From: Alistipes sp.
GTDB taxonomy: Bacteria; Bacteroidota; Bacteroidia; Bacteroidales; Rikenellaceae
Reading direction: 5' to 3'
Length of the DNA stretch: 64,000 nt
NCBI GenBank assembly: GCA_017546725.1
Contig: JAFYRX010000003.1
Coordinates: forward strand, 45,015 to 109,014
Shown: piece by piece, positions 53,801 to 62,568 of the stretch
Position numbering within the stretch: position 1 is the stretch's first letter
Layout: each line of letters begins with the position of its first letter
Made by a program: the position numbers and the translations under genes
The notes under the pieces: model-generated
Databases searched by the model: none
What the model saw: only the letters and a program-made list of their open reading frames with translations
Told to the model about the DNA's origin: nothing

Positions 53801-53845
53801 CCACACAACACTGCGATTGCGTAGCACATATTCGGGTATAGACAT
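50813..53845 (-). CDS. RND efflux permease
   Basis: This 1010-residue inner-membrane protein has twelve predicted membrane helices. The N-terminal helix PEYVLRNRSVVWFILALF and the two large periplasmic loops are typical. The proton-relay region has GMLVDNAIVVTDNA with the conserved Asp in the fourth membrane helix, and FLSLLGLIGLVGMNIKNAV lies in the second half. It exports drugs, detergents or metabolites using the proton gradient. It lies between the adaptor and TolC-type genes, with 4 and 5 base gaps. Confidence 0.93.
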   Translation of the reverse strand: MSIPEYVLRNRSVVWFILALFIVGGVWAFLQMGKKEDSTFVLKSAVVTCQYDGATPYEVERLISEPLAREMQSMRNIKKVTSESYYGLSKVVVELESSTRAKEIPQLWDELRRKVMNMQPQLPAGAGPIVVNDDFGDVYGLYYGLAADEGFAWQDLRDWAQEIKRRVVTVAGVEKVVLFGEQKPVINLYITRSTLANFSITPDMIVSMMSQQNAVVNSGQIAAGELSVRVLETGAYATKDDIANQLLTAPDGRQFRLGDIARIEWDYLTPPSALMYVDGQPAIGIGISTSSQADVVAVGQQVREVLNALSQDMPVGIELVSLYPEDEIAQQANLSFMLNLAESLIIVILVIMLAMGLRSGSLIGSSLLFTIGGTMLLMYLFGEGINRTSLAGFIIAMGMLVDNAIVVTDNAQKSLFAGVSLRDGFIRGADGPKWGLLGATLIAILSFLPLYLAPSAVAEIIKPLFVVIALSLLLSWVLAMTQVPLFGIYMLSSQPTIRLQQHLGWFEGVLRRMLAHRWTVVCCSVVLLLVSIAAMRYMPHNFFPQLDKPYFRADVILPEGYDIGATQQNLDTMSRWLLQHPDVKRVSTTAGATPPRYYLASSSYASRPNYGNILVEVKNKRLTEDVKSQFDKFVADSCPDVWLRSSLFKLSPVPDATIEFGFLGDNVDTLLNLTQQVEHLMRQDNRATNIRNSWGNLIPTWMPVYSQIKGQRIGVSRSRMVEWLTLATQGYRMGELRRGDEFVPILLKDDDVAGRNLSNLQSMPIFSQSGKVYSIEQASTRFDFDYSTAVVEQYNRQRVMKAQCDPVEGVNTQLLFDDLLRKVKSEVRIPDGYALKVFGEQESQAESNAALAANMPLALVLIFIVLLLLFGNYRDPIVILLMTPLIFIGVAGGLIFTGNSFDFFSLLGLIGLVGMNIKNAVILLSSINDLRTLGVPPIEAVVEAAKQRIVPVVLASMTTILALIPLLFDSLFAGMAATIMGGLLVATILTIGVLPVVYALFYKIKITVKD

Positions 53846-53849
53846 AAGA

Positions 53850-54899
53850 TTACGGATTTAAGATTTTCACTTGTTGCCCCTCTTGCAGACGATAGACGCC
53901 TGCAGTTACAACCTGTTCGCCAGCGGACAAACCTTGCCGGACACTAACCATATCGCGGCCAAAGATATTACCCAACTCCACACGACGTTGTTCGACAATG
54001 TTGGCCGAAGTAATTACCCAAACATAAGTACCACCCTCGGCAGGAGAATATACAGCCGACAGGGGGATGGCTAAATCGTGCTTTGCAGAATCCGACACTT
54101 GTAATGTAACCTGACAGGTCATACCAGGCGATATGCCATATTGTTCGCTCTCGGCCTTGCTGATTTTGAGAGCAACCGGAAAACCAGATGCATCACTAGC
54201 CGTTTTGGCATAGGTATCAAGACGAGCAGAAAAAGCCTCGTCAGGGAAATTATCGAAGCGCACATAATAGCGAGTTGTAGAGTCCGAAAGCAAATAGAGG
54301 CTCTTTTCGGGCATAGTGAACTCGACTGTGGTACTCATTGGATTTACCAATCGCACGATGGTCTGACCCGACTGCACTCGTTGATAGGTATCGACATAGG
54401 TACGTTCGACAACACCCGCAAAAGGGGCACGAAGGCGAGTATCAGCCAACAACGATTGAGAGTTTTCATAAATAGAACGCGCCTGTACAAAAGCGGCATA
54501 GGCCGCCTCATACTCCTGTTGCGATACAGCCTCGTGACTCAGCAAGCGTTTCATTCGTTCCTCTTGCGCACGCGCTCTTTCGTACTGCGAGAGGTCGCTA
54601 GCCACTTGCAACTCCACATCACTCGGGTCCAAACGCGAGAGCAGTTCCCCCTTTTTGACATAGTCGCCTTTGGCTACATCTACACTCATCACTTGGCCCG
54701 AGAGTTTGAAGGCTAAGTTTACAGCATCATCGGCTGTAGCCATTCCCGCAAAATCACGGTCGATATAATCGACTGCACTAACTCGTGTTGCCCGAACATA
54801 GCGTGGCTTAACATCACCCTTGCCTCGACCCTTACCGCAGGCCGAAAACAAGAGCGACACACCGAGTGCAATGAATAAAATGATATTTGGTCTGCACAT
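53850..54899 (-). CDS. RND periplasmic adaptor lipoprotein
   Basis: Start at 54899 gives 349 residues with a lipobox (FSAC, Cys21). Earlier in-frame starts run into a terminator. The membrane fusion layout is visible: lipoyl-like halves around SGQVMSVDVAKGDYVKKG and RLRAPFAGVVERTYVD, a helical hairpin between them (SQYERARAQEERMKRLLS), then beta-barrel and membrane-proximal domains. It links the RND permease to the TolC-type channel. It is the first gene of the operon. Confidence 0.92.
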   Translation of the reverse strand: MCRPNIILFIALGVSLLFSACGKGRGKGDVKPRYVRATRVSAVDYIDRDFAGMATADDAVNLAFKLSGQVMSVDVAKGDYVKKGELLSRLDPSDVELQVASDLSQYERARAQEERMKRLLSHEAVSQQEYEAAYAAFVQARSIYENSQSLLADTRLRAPFAGVVERTYVDTYQRVQSGQTIVRLVNPMSTTVEFTMPEKSLYLLSDSTTRYYVRFDNFPDEAFSARLDTYAKTASDASGFPVALKISKAESEQYGISPGMTCQVTLQVSDSAKHDLAIPLSAVYSPAEGGTYVWVITSANIVEQRRVELGNIFGRDMVSVRQGLSAGEQVVTAGVYRLQEGQQVKILNP

Positions 54900-54901
54900 A
54901 G

Positions 54902-54941
54902 AATAAAAAAATTGACTTTCGGATAACCAAAAGTCAATTTT
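54902..54941 (-). terminator. Hairpin directly before the efflux operon
   Basis: A perfect 12-bp stem pairs 54908-54919 with 54930-54941 around a 10-base loop. On the minus strand it is followed by a run of T and ends 2 bases before the adaptor ATG. It probably terminates the DUF4293 transcript, but it could act as an attenuator in the leader of the efflux genes. Confidence 0.82.
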
Positions 54942-54986
54942 CATACCAATCTGCACCTACAGCAGAGTATAATTTAGGCCTAAAAA

Positions 54987-55454
54987 TTAGCGTATTCTGT
55001 CAAGCGAGCGAACTAGCATCTCATCCTTAAAGATTGCACGCAGAGCCAAATAATCCAAAATCAATGCGACAATGGGGAAAATGATAGCAATACGGAAACC
55101 TTGAGTATGGAACTCCATCATCGAGAACATTCTGTTGCTCAGGTAATAATATATTGCCATAAAAATCTCGGCACCAGCCAACAGCACCAACTCAACGGCA
55201 CACAAGCGAATCTGCAACATACGATTCTTAAAGCAGAAAATTGCAACCAACGGAACAATAGCGGCAAGAGCAACGATAATACCCATATACATAGTAGATT
55301 GTCCCTCCTGCTGACCGCTTTCGTGCTGCAACGAGAAGGCTGTCAATTCATAAACTTCGGTACCCGCCACGAAATATGCAAGCGGAGTGAACAAGGCTGC
55401 TACAATCAATGCGACTACACCCAACAAATAGAGAGTTTGAATACGTTGTATCAT
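54987..55454 (-). CDS. DUF4293 membrane protein
   Basis: Start at 55454 (MIQRIQTLYLLG) gives 155 residues with four membrane segments. The N-terminal MIQRIQTLYLL and the C-terminal LALRAIFKDEMLVRSLDRIR pattern are diagnostic of DUF4293, a Bacteroidota inner-membrane family of unknown role. The conserved NRMLQIRLC between helices 2 and 3 is present. It starts 7 bases after the GT2 stop, in the same transcript as the GT2 and DUF4199 genes. Confidence 0.88.
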   Translation of the reverse strand: MIQRIQTLYLLGVVALIVAALFTPLAYFVAGTEVYELTAFSLQHESGQQEGQSTMYMGIIVALAAIVPLVAIFCFKNRMLQIRLCAVELVLLAGAEIFMAIYYYLSNRMFSMMEFHTQGFRIAIIFPIVALILDYLALRAIFKDEMLVRSLDRIR

Positions 55455-55461
55455 TTTAATC

Positions 55462-56421
55462 TTATATCTTTTTATCAATTAAATAAATATTTCTGTCTGA
55501 CGAATTACGATTGATGAGTTCTCCCAAAAATCCCGCCAAGAAGAGTTGCACACCTAAAATTATCGCCAATATAGCGACAAAGAACAGGGGCTGTTCGGTC
55601 ACTCCACGCAAAGGCATAGAGTTAAACTGCTTATAGAGTTTATCGGCAATAATCCAAACCGTAGTAATACCACCGAGCAGGAACATAATCGTACCCAACG
55701 AGCCAAAGAAATACATCGGAGAACGGCCAAAGTGCGACATAAACGACACGGTGATAAGGTCCAAATATCCCTTAACCATACGTTCCATACCAAACTTCGA
55801 AACGCCATACTTACGCTCCTGATGCTGAACAACCTTCTCGCCTATGCGCTTGAAACCAGCGTGCTTGGCCAAGATGGGGATATAACGGTGCATCTCACCA
55901 TAAACCTCGATAGATTTGATAACGCGACGGCGATACGCCTTCAGACCGCAATTAAAATCGTGAAGTTTGATACCCGACACAACACGAGCCGTAAAGTTAA
56001 AGAACTTGCTCGGGAAGCGCTTACCCGCAGGGTCGTAACGCTTCTTCTTCCAGCCTGAGACCAAATCGTAGCCATCCTCAAGAATCATTCGACGCATCTC
56101 GGGAATTTCATCGGGAGAGTCCTGCAAATCGGCATCCATAGTAAATACCACCTCGCCTTCGGCCGCCTCAAAGCCACAATACAACGCAGCCGACTTGCCA
56201 TAATTACGGCCAAAGCGGATACCTCGAATGGCGGGATATTCACCCTTTAGACGCTCTACCTCAGCCCAAGAGCCATCCGACGAGCCATCATCGACCATAA
56301 TGATTTCATAGGTCAGATGATTCTCGCGTGCTACCCTATCAATCCACGCCGAGAGTTCGGCAAGCGACTCAACCTCGTTGTAGAGAGGTACGACAACCGA
56401 TATATCTAATCTTTTATCCAT
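55462..56421 (-). CDS. Membrane-anchored family 2 glycosyltransferase
   Basis: Start at 56421 (MDKRLDISVVVPLYNE) gives 319 residues. The GT2 nucleotide-sugar region has ISVVVPLYNEVESLAELS and IIMVDDGSSDGSW, and FTMDADLQDSPDEIPEM carries the DxD-type metal site. Two C-terminal membrane helices (about 230-310) place it with GtrB/DPM1-like polyprenyl-phosphate glycosyltransferases. It probably makes a lipid-linked sugar for surface glycans. It lies between DUF4199 and DUF4293 genes. Confidence 0.92.
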   Translation of the reverse strand: MDKRLDISVVVPLYNEVESLAELSAWIDRVARENHLTYEIIMVDDGSSDGSWAEVERLKGEYPAIRGIRFGRNYGKSAALYCGFEAAEGEVVFTMDADLQDSPDEIPEMRRMILEDGYDLVSGWKKKRYDPAGKRFPSKFFNFTARVVSGIKLHDFNCGLKAYRRRVIKSIEVYGEMHRYIPILAKHAGFKRIGEKVVQHQERKYGVSKFGMERMVKGYLDLITVSFMSHFGRSPMYFFGSLGTIMFLLGGITTVWIIADKLYKQFNSMPLRGVTEQPLFFVAILAIILGVQLFLAGFLGELINRNSSDRNIYLIDKKI

Positions 56422-56430
56422 AACCAAAGA

Positions 56431-56988
56431 CTACTCCTCTGACTCGTCACTCGGTTCCTCGGCGCCCTGAATCTCGAACAACACAGGCTCACGTTTAGTG
56501 CCAACAGAGATGAACAAGCCCAAGAATCCCAAATAGAGGACATTGCCCAATATCTGCGACCAAAGTATTGAGATAGGATTAAACATATATGAACGCATCA
56601 TAGAGGCCATCTGCTTAATCATATCACCCTGATAAACTCCCGTCTTCTGCAACTCGGCAATAGCAGTAGAAAGCTGCTGCTCCATCTGCTCGGTAAAGAG
56701 GAAGTTGCTGGCCAAAATCTGATAAACTGCGCATACAACACCTACAAACAGAGCTGATGCTACGATAAAGCCCAAACTTTGAGAATAGGTAAAACCATCT
56801 TCAATAAACAAGTTAGCACGCTTACGGGTAAAATAGAAGAGCAAATAAACCGTAGCGACAAAATTCACCAAGCCTGTTACAAAGGCTATTGACGGCATCA
56901 ACATACCTATCAAGGTAGTCAAAACATTAACTGCACCGACCACCGCACCACAACGCGACGCATCGCTCCAAAATGAACTCTTTTTCAT
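56431..56988 (-). CDS. DUF4199 membrane protein
   Basis: This 185-residue protein has four membrane segments. The start WSDASRCGAVVGAVNVL and the motif FIEDGFTYSQSLGFIVASAL are typical of DUF4199, a Bacteroidota inner-membrane family. The C-terminus is strongly acidic. It is 3 bases or so before the GT2 gene in the same direction and so probably works with it. Function is unknown. Confidence 0.85.
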   Translation of the reverse strand: MKKSSFWSDASRCGAVVGAVNVLTTLIGMLMPSIAFVTGLVNFVATVYLLFYFTRKRANLFIEDGFTYSQSLGFIVASALFVGVVCAVYQILASNFLFTEQMEQQLSTAIAELQKTGVYQGDMIKQMASMMRSYMFNPISILWSQILGNVLYLGFLGLFISVGTKREPVLFEIQGAEEPSDESEE

Positions 56989-57029
56989 ATCTTAATTTTT
57001 AGTTTTCTTACATTTATTTACACTGCAAA

Positions 57030-58040
57030 TTATCGTTGCTTGATATAAGGAGCCGCAGCCTTAACTGACGGATGACCATCCTCGCTCAATACTGGCCAAC
57101 CATCAACCCAGCGCACCTGCTCGAGGAACATCTTACGGCCAGCCTTGATAGATGACATATCGTAACCGTGATAGTACATCCAATCCTGTCCCTTATCATC
57201 AGTAATAATCTGCGAGTCGTGGCCTGGACCCTTCACTTTGTCATTACCCGAAAGCAACACCTCGTGATGGTTATCCAACATCTTACGGCCCTGCTTATCG
57301 ACATAAGGGCCATAGATTGACTTACTGCGACCTACAACCGTCTGATAGGTACTCTTCTCGCCTGCACAGCACGAGCCGACTGAAGCAAAGAGGTAGTAAT
57401 AACCCTTATGCTTGTGGATGTATGTACCCTCGTAGGCCGAGCCTGCAATACGCATAATATCACGCTTGTCGATAATCTCCAAACCGTCGTCGGTCAACTC
57501 TGTAAGATAGATACCGTGAAAACTACCCCACGCCAAGAACTTACGTCCATCCTCCTGAAAAACAACAGGGTCGATAGAGTTCTGCACACCTATTTCGCGG
57601 CTACGGATAAGCATCTTATCGCTATGGAACGGGCCTGTAGGCGAATCCGACACAGCTCGACCGATGCAAGCCTCCCATTCACCGCCCCAGGTGGACATAG
57701 AGAAGTAGAGGACATACTGACCTTCGATATAGTTGATATCGGGAGCCCAGATAGCACCACCCTTGACATACATAGGCACCTTGCCCTTCTCGAAAACGCC
57801 ACCTACGTACTCCCAATTAACCATATCCGCAGATTTGTATACGGGAACATTACCGTCGCGCCAAGTAGCGTAGGCATAGAACATACCATCCTTGTCACGA
57901 ATAACCGTAGGGTCGGGAGCGTCACGGTCGATGACAGGGTTTATATAGGTTTTAATCTCGTCTGCTCCATTTACGCCAGAGCAGGCAACTACGCTAGCGA
58001 GTGCAGAGAACAGAGAGATTGCTATGAGTAAGCGTTTCAT
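57030..58040 (-). CDS. GH43 family lipoprotein, likely arabinan-active
   Basis: This 336-residue protein has a lipobox (SVVAC, Cys20). The five-bladed GH43 fold has its three acidic catalytic residues in place: Asp43 in RDAPDPTVIRD, Asp157 in QNSIDPVVF and Glu204 in SAYEGTYI. The pattern resembles endo-arabinanases and arabinofuranosidases. It probably releases arabinose oligomers at the cell surface. It lies 23 bases after argS with no promoter seen between them. Confidence 0.92.
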   Translation of the reverse strand: MKRLLIAISLFSALASVVACSGVNGADEIKTYINPVIDRDAPDPTVIRDKDGMFYAYATWRDGNVPVYKSADMVNWEYVGGVFEKGKVPMYVKGGAIWAPDINYIEGQYVLYFSMSTWGGEWEACIGRAVSDSPTGPFHSDKMLIRSREIGVQNSIDPVVFQEDGRKFLAWGSFHGIYLTELTDDGLEIIDKRDIMRIAGSAYEGTYIHKHKGYYYLFASVGSCCAGEKSTYQTVVGRSKSIYGPYVDKQGRKMLDNHHEVLLSGNDKVKGPGHDSQIITDDKGQDWMYYHGYDMSSIKAGRKMFLEQVRWVDGWPVLSEDGHPSVKAAAPYIKQR

Positions 58041-58063
58041 AATCTTTTGTTTATGCTAATTTA

Positions 58064-59842
58064 TTACATACGCTCAGGCACCTCAATGCCAAGCAACGAC
58101 ATTGACTTACGGATAACCTGTGCAACAGCCGCTGCCAACTGCAAACGCATAGCACGCTTAGCAGCATCCTCCTCACGAAGGATTGAGTGGTCGTGATAAT
58201 AACCATTGAAGGTCTTAGCCAACTCATAAGCATAAGCCGCAATCATTGAAGGTGCGAAGTTCTCACCCGCTGCAGCAACTACCGCTGGCAACTCAGCAAG
58301 TGACTTGATGAGTTCAATCTCCTCTGCGAGCAACTCCACATCGCCACACGATGAGTAGTCGATACCAGCCTCCTCAGCCTTACGCAATACAGAGCAGATA
58401 CGAGCGTGTGTGTACTGGATGAAGGGGCCTGTGTTACCGTTGAAGTCGATAGACTCACGCGGGTCAAACAACATAGTCTTCTTAGGGTCCACCTTCAAGA
58501 TAAAGTACTTCAATGCACCCAAACCTACCATACGGCATACGTTGGCTGCCTCCTCCTCGCTGCAACCATCCAACTTACCCAACTCATCAGACATCTCACG
58601 AGCCGTAGAAACCATATCGGCAATCAAGTCGTCAGCATCGACAACTGTACCCTCACGAGACTTCATCTTACCCTCGGGCAACTCGACCATACCGTAAGAG
58701 AGGTGGTAGATATTGTCGCTCCACTCGTAACCCAACTTCTTGAGGACTAGTTTCAACACCTGGAAGTGGTAATTCTGCTCGTTACCAACGACATATATCA
58801 TATCATCCAACTTATTCTCCTCGAAACGGCTCAACGCTGTACCCAAATCCTGTGTCATATAGACTGATGTGCCGTCACCACGCAACAATAACTTTTGGTC
58901 CAAACCATCAGCCGCAAGGTCAATCCATACAGAGTTATCCTCCTTGCGGAAGAATACGCCCTTATCCAAACCATCCTGAACAAGGCTCTTACCCAAAAGA
59001 TAGGTCTGTGACTCGTAATAAACCTTATCGAAATCTACGCCCAATGCCTTATAAGTTACATCGAAGCCATCATAAACCCAGCCGTTCATAGTCAGCCAAA
59101 GGTCATAAACCTCCTTATCCTTGGCCTCCCACTTGCGCAACATCTCCTGCGCCTGCAACATAATGGGGGCCTTCTTCTTGGCCTCATCCTCGCTCATACC
59201 CTCGGCTACGAGTTCCTTAACTTGAGCCTTATAGTGCTTGTCGAACTCTACATAATACTTACCAACCAAATGGTCGCCCTTCATACCCGATGATGCGGGA
59301 GTCTCACCCTGACCATACAACTGCCAAGCGAGCATAGACTTACAGATGTGGATACCACGGTCATTAACCAAATTTACTTTGATTACGTTATGACCATTAG
59401 CCTTGAGAATCTGTGCCACAGAATAACCGAGCAGGTTATTGCGGATATGGCCCAGGTGCAACGGCTTATTGGTATTGGGTGATGAATACTCAATCATAAT
59501 TGTGCGGCCAGAAGGTGCAGCATCGCCATAATTCTCAGCAGCGGCAATCTCCTTAAAGCACTCTGCCCAAAATGCAGGAGCAAGAACCAAATTCAAAAAT
59601 CCCTTGATTACGTTGAAAGAACTGATTTGGGGAGTATTGACTACGATATGCTCACCTATCTCGTTGGCTGTCGCCTCGGGAGATTTGCGGCTCAACTTAA
59701 GCAACGGGAACGTTACCAACGTAAAATCACCCTCAAACTCCTTACGAGTCTTCTGCAACTGCAACTGCGACTTATCGACAGCGCCATACAAAGCCTCAAC
59801 AGAGGCTGTCACGGCTTGTAAAACAAAATTTTCTGCGTTCAT
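58064..59842 (-). CDS. argS: Arginyl-tRNA synthetase
   Basis: This 592-residue class I synthetase has the HIGH-type motif in SPNTNKPLHLGHIRNNLLG. The KMSKS-equivalent KMKSREGTVV is around residue 397, and the C-terminal DALR-type domain ends in SLLGIEVPERM. The N-terminal Arg-S domain (residues 1-105) is intact. It charges tRNA-Arg in the cytoplasm. A -7 box lies 73 bases upstream. Confidence 0.97.
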   Translation of the reverse strand: MNAENFVLQAVTASVEALYGAVDKSQLQLQKTRKEFEGDFTLVTFPLLKLSRKSPEATANEIGEHIVVNTPQISSFNVIKGFLNLVLAPAFWAECFKEIAAAENYGDAAPSGRTIMIEYSSPNTNKPLHLGHIRNNLLGYSVAQILKANGHNVIKVNLVNDRGIHICKSMLAWQLYGQGETPASSGMKGDHLVGKYYVEFDKHYKAQVKELVAEGMSEDEAKKKAPIMLQAQEMLRKWEAKDKEVYDLWLTMNGWVYDGFDVTYKALGVDFDKVYYESQTYLLGKSLVQDGLDKGVFFRKEDNSVWIDLAADGLDQKLLLRGDGTSVYMTQDLGTALSRFEENKLDDMIYVVGNEQNYHFQVLKLVLKKLGYEWSDNIYHLSYGMVELPEGKMKSREGTVVDADDLIADMVSTAREMSDELGKLDGCSEEEAANVCRMVGLGALKYFILKVDPKKTMLFDPRESIDFNGNTGPFIQYTHARICSVLRKAEEAGIDYSSCGDVELLAEEIELIKSLAELPAVVAAAGENFAPSMIAAYAYELAKTFNGYYHDHSILREEDAAKRAMRLQLAAAVAQVIRKSMSLLGIEVPERM

Positions 59843-59915
59843 TATTTATCTACTCTTTTAATATTTTTCACTCTATGCTACAGACTCTGCGCCTTACAAA
59901 AGTCCATATTCCGCA

Positions 59916-59923
59916 CAAAGTTA
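59916..59923 (-). promoter_or_regulatory. -7 box of argS
   Basis: The minus strand reads TAACTTTG, matching TAnnTTTG, 73 bases upstream of the argS start. Confidence 0.55.
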
Positions 59924-60044
59924 CTATTTTTCATCAAAAAAACGGACTACTTGCGCATCTATTTGCCAATTTATGGGAATCTTTTACGTAGAAAACTGCA
60001 TTTTTATTAACTTTACAGAAAATATTTATGACTTTCGGGAATTG

Positions 60045-60830
60045 ATGCGACAATTGTTAATCATATTAACCTCTATTTTCATTGCGGGATGTAACAACTA
60101 CGATGCACCTCCGCTGGAGAGCGCCACGCCCGAAGCAACAAACATCACAATAGGCGACCTGCACCAATTATGCGGTTCACGCACGATTGATATCAACGAG
60201 GATATTATAATTGGAGGCTACGTCACATCGAGCGACAAGGCCGAGAATTTCTACAAGTCGTTCACAATTGAGGATGCAACGGGTGGAGCGGAGATTATGG
60301 CGGGAGTATTTGACACCTATAACATATACCCTATCGGAACGTATCTTACCATACGCCTCAACGGGTGTTCGATAGGCGAACACTATGGAGTTATGCAGAT
60401 AGGATTAAAAGCCGCCGCATATAGTGCATACCCTACCGAATATTTCGCATCACAAGTGCTTTTAGACAAACACATACGTCGTTACGACATAACACGCAAA
60501 ATAGCGCCACAACCACTCGAAATCGCAACACTTAAACCTTCGCTATGTGGGATGCTGGTAAATATTGGACCTCTACGTCATCTGCGAAAGGAGTCAGCAA
60601 CATTGTGGGATGGTAACGAAAACGGATGCTGGGGCGGATATAATATATTTGAGGATAGACAAGGAGAGCGGATTATTGTATACACATCAGATTATGCTGA
60701 TTATGCAAAGCAACAGATACCATCATCGGAGATAGCCATAACGGGCATTTTGCAGCGAGGCAAGATGGATAGCAAGGAGTATTATATGATAAAAATGCGA
60801 GATGAAAAGGATTGTTCGACAGTTAATTAG
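60045..60830 (+). CDS. DUF5689 lipoprotein A
   Basis: Start at 60045 (MRQLLIILTS) gives 261 residues and puts the lipobox (FIAGC, Cys16) at the correct place. The frame upstream to 59973 lacks this. The mature protein has two DUF5689-like OB-type halves, the first with IIIGGYVTSSDKAENFYKSF and GTYLTIRLNGCSIGEHYG. It is probably surface or periplasmic and may bind a ligand. Function is unknown. It overlaps the paralogous next gene by 29 bases. Confidence 0.8.
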   Translation: MRQLLIILTSIFIAGCNNYDAPPLESATPEATNITIGDLHQLCGSRTIDINEDIIIGGYVTSSDKAENFYKSFTIEDATGGAEIMAGVFDTYNIYPIGTYLTIRLNGCSIGEHYGVMQIGLKAAAYSAYPTEYFASQVLLDKHIRRYDITRKIAPQPLEIATLKPSLCGMLVNIGPLRHLRKESATLWDGNENGCWGGYNIFEDRQGERIIVYTSDYADYAKQQIPSSEIAITGILQRGKMDSKEYYMIKMRDEKDCSTVN

Positions 60831-61617
60831 TTGTACGTTTGCCGCCACACTCGTTATCTTCGCAGGAGGGCTTTTGCAAGGTTGCACAATCGCCACAGAA
60901 GAGAGCGACGACAGCCCTGCGGTAGAGTATCCTGACACTCCTAATAGCAGGATATCCATTGCTCACCTAAAAGCATTGTGCAGGGCAGACAGAACAATCA
61001 TTACAGATGACATATCAATCGAGGGCCACGTCATAGCGAATGACCTATACGGTGAATTTATAAAAAGCATAATCGTTGCCGACGAAAGCGGCTGCATAGA
61101 GATAAGCGTGGATTGCGAATCTACGGCCGAGGTATTTTTCGTAGGCGCCCGATTGGTTGTGAGTTGCACCTCGCTGGCATTGGGCGACTATGGTGGCAGA
61201 ATAATATTGGGTTCATCGGCAAGCGATGATTATAGTGTAGGAAGAATTGCAGAATGGGATTTCAGTCGTTATTTTCTAATAGACGCATCAAAGCCTAAAG
61301 AGATAATTCCGCAGGTTGTAAAAATCAGCGAAATAAACACTTCTCACATCGGAAACTACGTAGAATTCAGGAAGGTGAGTTTTACAGATGGCGGCACAGC
61401 CGAGTGGTGCGACAAAGACGAAGAGGGCGACTACATAACAACAGAGCGTAAGATTACAGACTCATCAGACAACGAATTCTCGGTCCGCACCATAGCCGAG
61501 TGCGCCTACCGCAACGAAACGCTGCCACAGAGCCAATGCACCTTGCGCGGCATTATCGAATATTTCAACGGCGATTACTCACTCCGCATAGTGAATCATC
61601 AGATTATCGTGGAGTAG
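60802..61617 (+). CDS. DUF5689 lipoprotein B
   Basis: This 271-residue protein has a lipobox (LLQGC, Cys28). The DUF5689 pattern is repeated: SIEGHVIANDLYGEFIKSI, VGARLVVSCTSLALGDYGGR, then ISEINTSHIGNYVEFRKVSF. It ends LRGIIEYFNGDYSLRIVNHQ. It is a diverged paralogue of the gene it overlaps, and it begins within the last 29 bases of that gene. The coupling suggests the two are made together. Confidence 0.8.
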   Translation: MKRIVRQLISCTFAATLVIFAGGLLQGCTIATEESDDSPAVEYPDTPNSRISIAHLKALCRADRTIITDDISIEGHVIANDLYGEFIKSIIVADESGCIEISVDCESTAEVFFVGARLVVSCTSLALGDYGGRIILGSSASDDYSVGRIAEWDFSRYFLIDASKPKEIIPQVVKISEINTSHIGNYVEFRKVSFTDGGTAEWCDKDEEGDYITTERKITDSSDNEFSVRTIAECAYRNETLPQSQCTLRGIIEYFNGDYSLRIVNHQIIVE

Positions 61618-61644
61618 CAATCACATCGCAGTAAAACCGTTGTA

Positions 61645-62568
61645 TCAGCCTTTATCAGCAGTAGGTACAGATGATTTTTTGCCATACGAGCCAACCACAA
61701 TTCCTACGCCGACAAATATTATCAGCGCAAAAAATATCGTATCGAGATGCGGTTTATCCAAACCCATAGCCACAGCAAGTGCTACAGCCACAACGGGTTG
61801 AATATAAGCATAGATGCTCGATATGGTCGGAGCGACAATACGCAACGAATAGTTTAACAACAGATTAGGCAAATATGTTGGCACGATAAGCACAAACAAC
61901 ACCGCTAGCATAATCTTGGTACTCATATTAGACACATCAGTCTTGAGAATATCGTTCAAGCCAAAAGGCAACATCACAATAGCAGACAAACAATATATCC
62001 ACATAAGGATAGTCGTAATACGATACTTAGACAACAAGCGCTTAAACCAAACCATATATGCAGCAGAAACGCAAGCGGAGGTAAAAATCAACAGATTGCC
62101 AATCATATCCGATTTTTCGTGAAGGCCACTATTGCTCGTTACGATTACAGCCACCGTACCCGCCATACCAAGCAACACTCCTAAAGTCCTCTTTGGGGTA
62201 AATCTTTCCAAGCCGATAAAAACTGATAACAACAATACAAGCAATGGAGTTGTTGTACTAATAATAGAGCCATCAATGGGAGAAGTATGCGAAAGACCAA
62301 ACATCATACACATCTTACGCGCTACACCCATCAACATCGCAGCACCAAAGATTTTGAGCCTATCATTGGGCTCTATACGTTCAGGCTTCTCCCATAACAG
62401 AGGAAGCAGCGACCACACCGCTGCAATAACCAACGAAGCCGAGACCATAGCCAATGGCGATATATATTTACCAAGAACGAGATTATAGAACGGATAATCA
62501 CACGCCCATATAACGTTGCAAAATATTAGCGCAAGATGAATATACGCAGTCTTAGGAGTCGCCATCAC
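61645..62568 (-). CDS. EamA-family (DMT) transporter
   Basis: This 307-residue protein has ten membrane helices in two EamA repeats, the first around ALIFCNVIWACDYPFYNLVLG and the second beginning GNLLIFTSACVSAAYMVWFK (both cited in part). The family exports metabolites such as amino acids or nucleosides, and the substrate is unknown. It is convergent with the DUF5689 pair with only 27 bases between. Confidence 0.9.
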   Translation of the reverse strand: MMATPKTAYIHLALIFCNVIWACDYPFYNLVLGKYISPLAMVSASLVIAAVWSLLPLLWEKPERIEPNDRLKIFGAAMLMGVARKMCMMFGLSHTSPIDGSIISTTTPLLVLLLSVFIGLERFTPKRTLGVLLGMAGTVAVIVTSNSGLHEKSDMIGNLLIFTSACVSAAYMVWFKRLLSKYRITTILMWIYCLSAIVMLPFGLNDILKTDVSNMSTKIMLAVLFVLIVPTYLPNLLLNYSLRIVAPTISSIYAYIQPVVAVALAVAMGLDKPHLDTIFFALIIFVGVGIVVGSYGKKSSVPTADKG

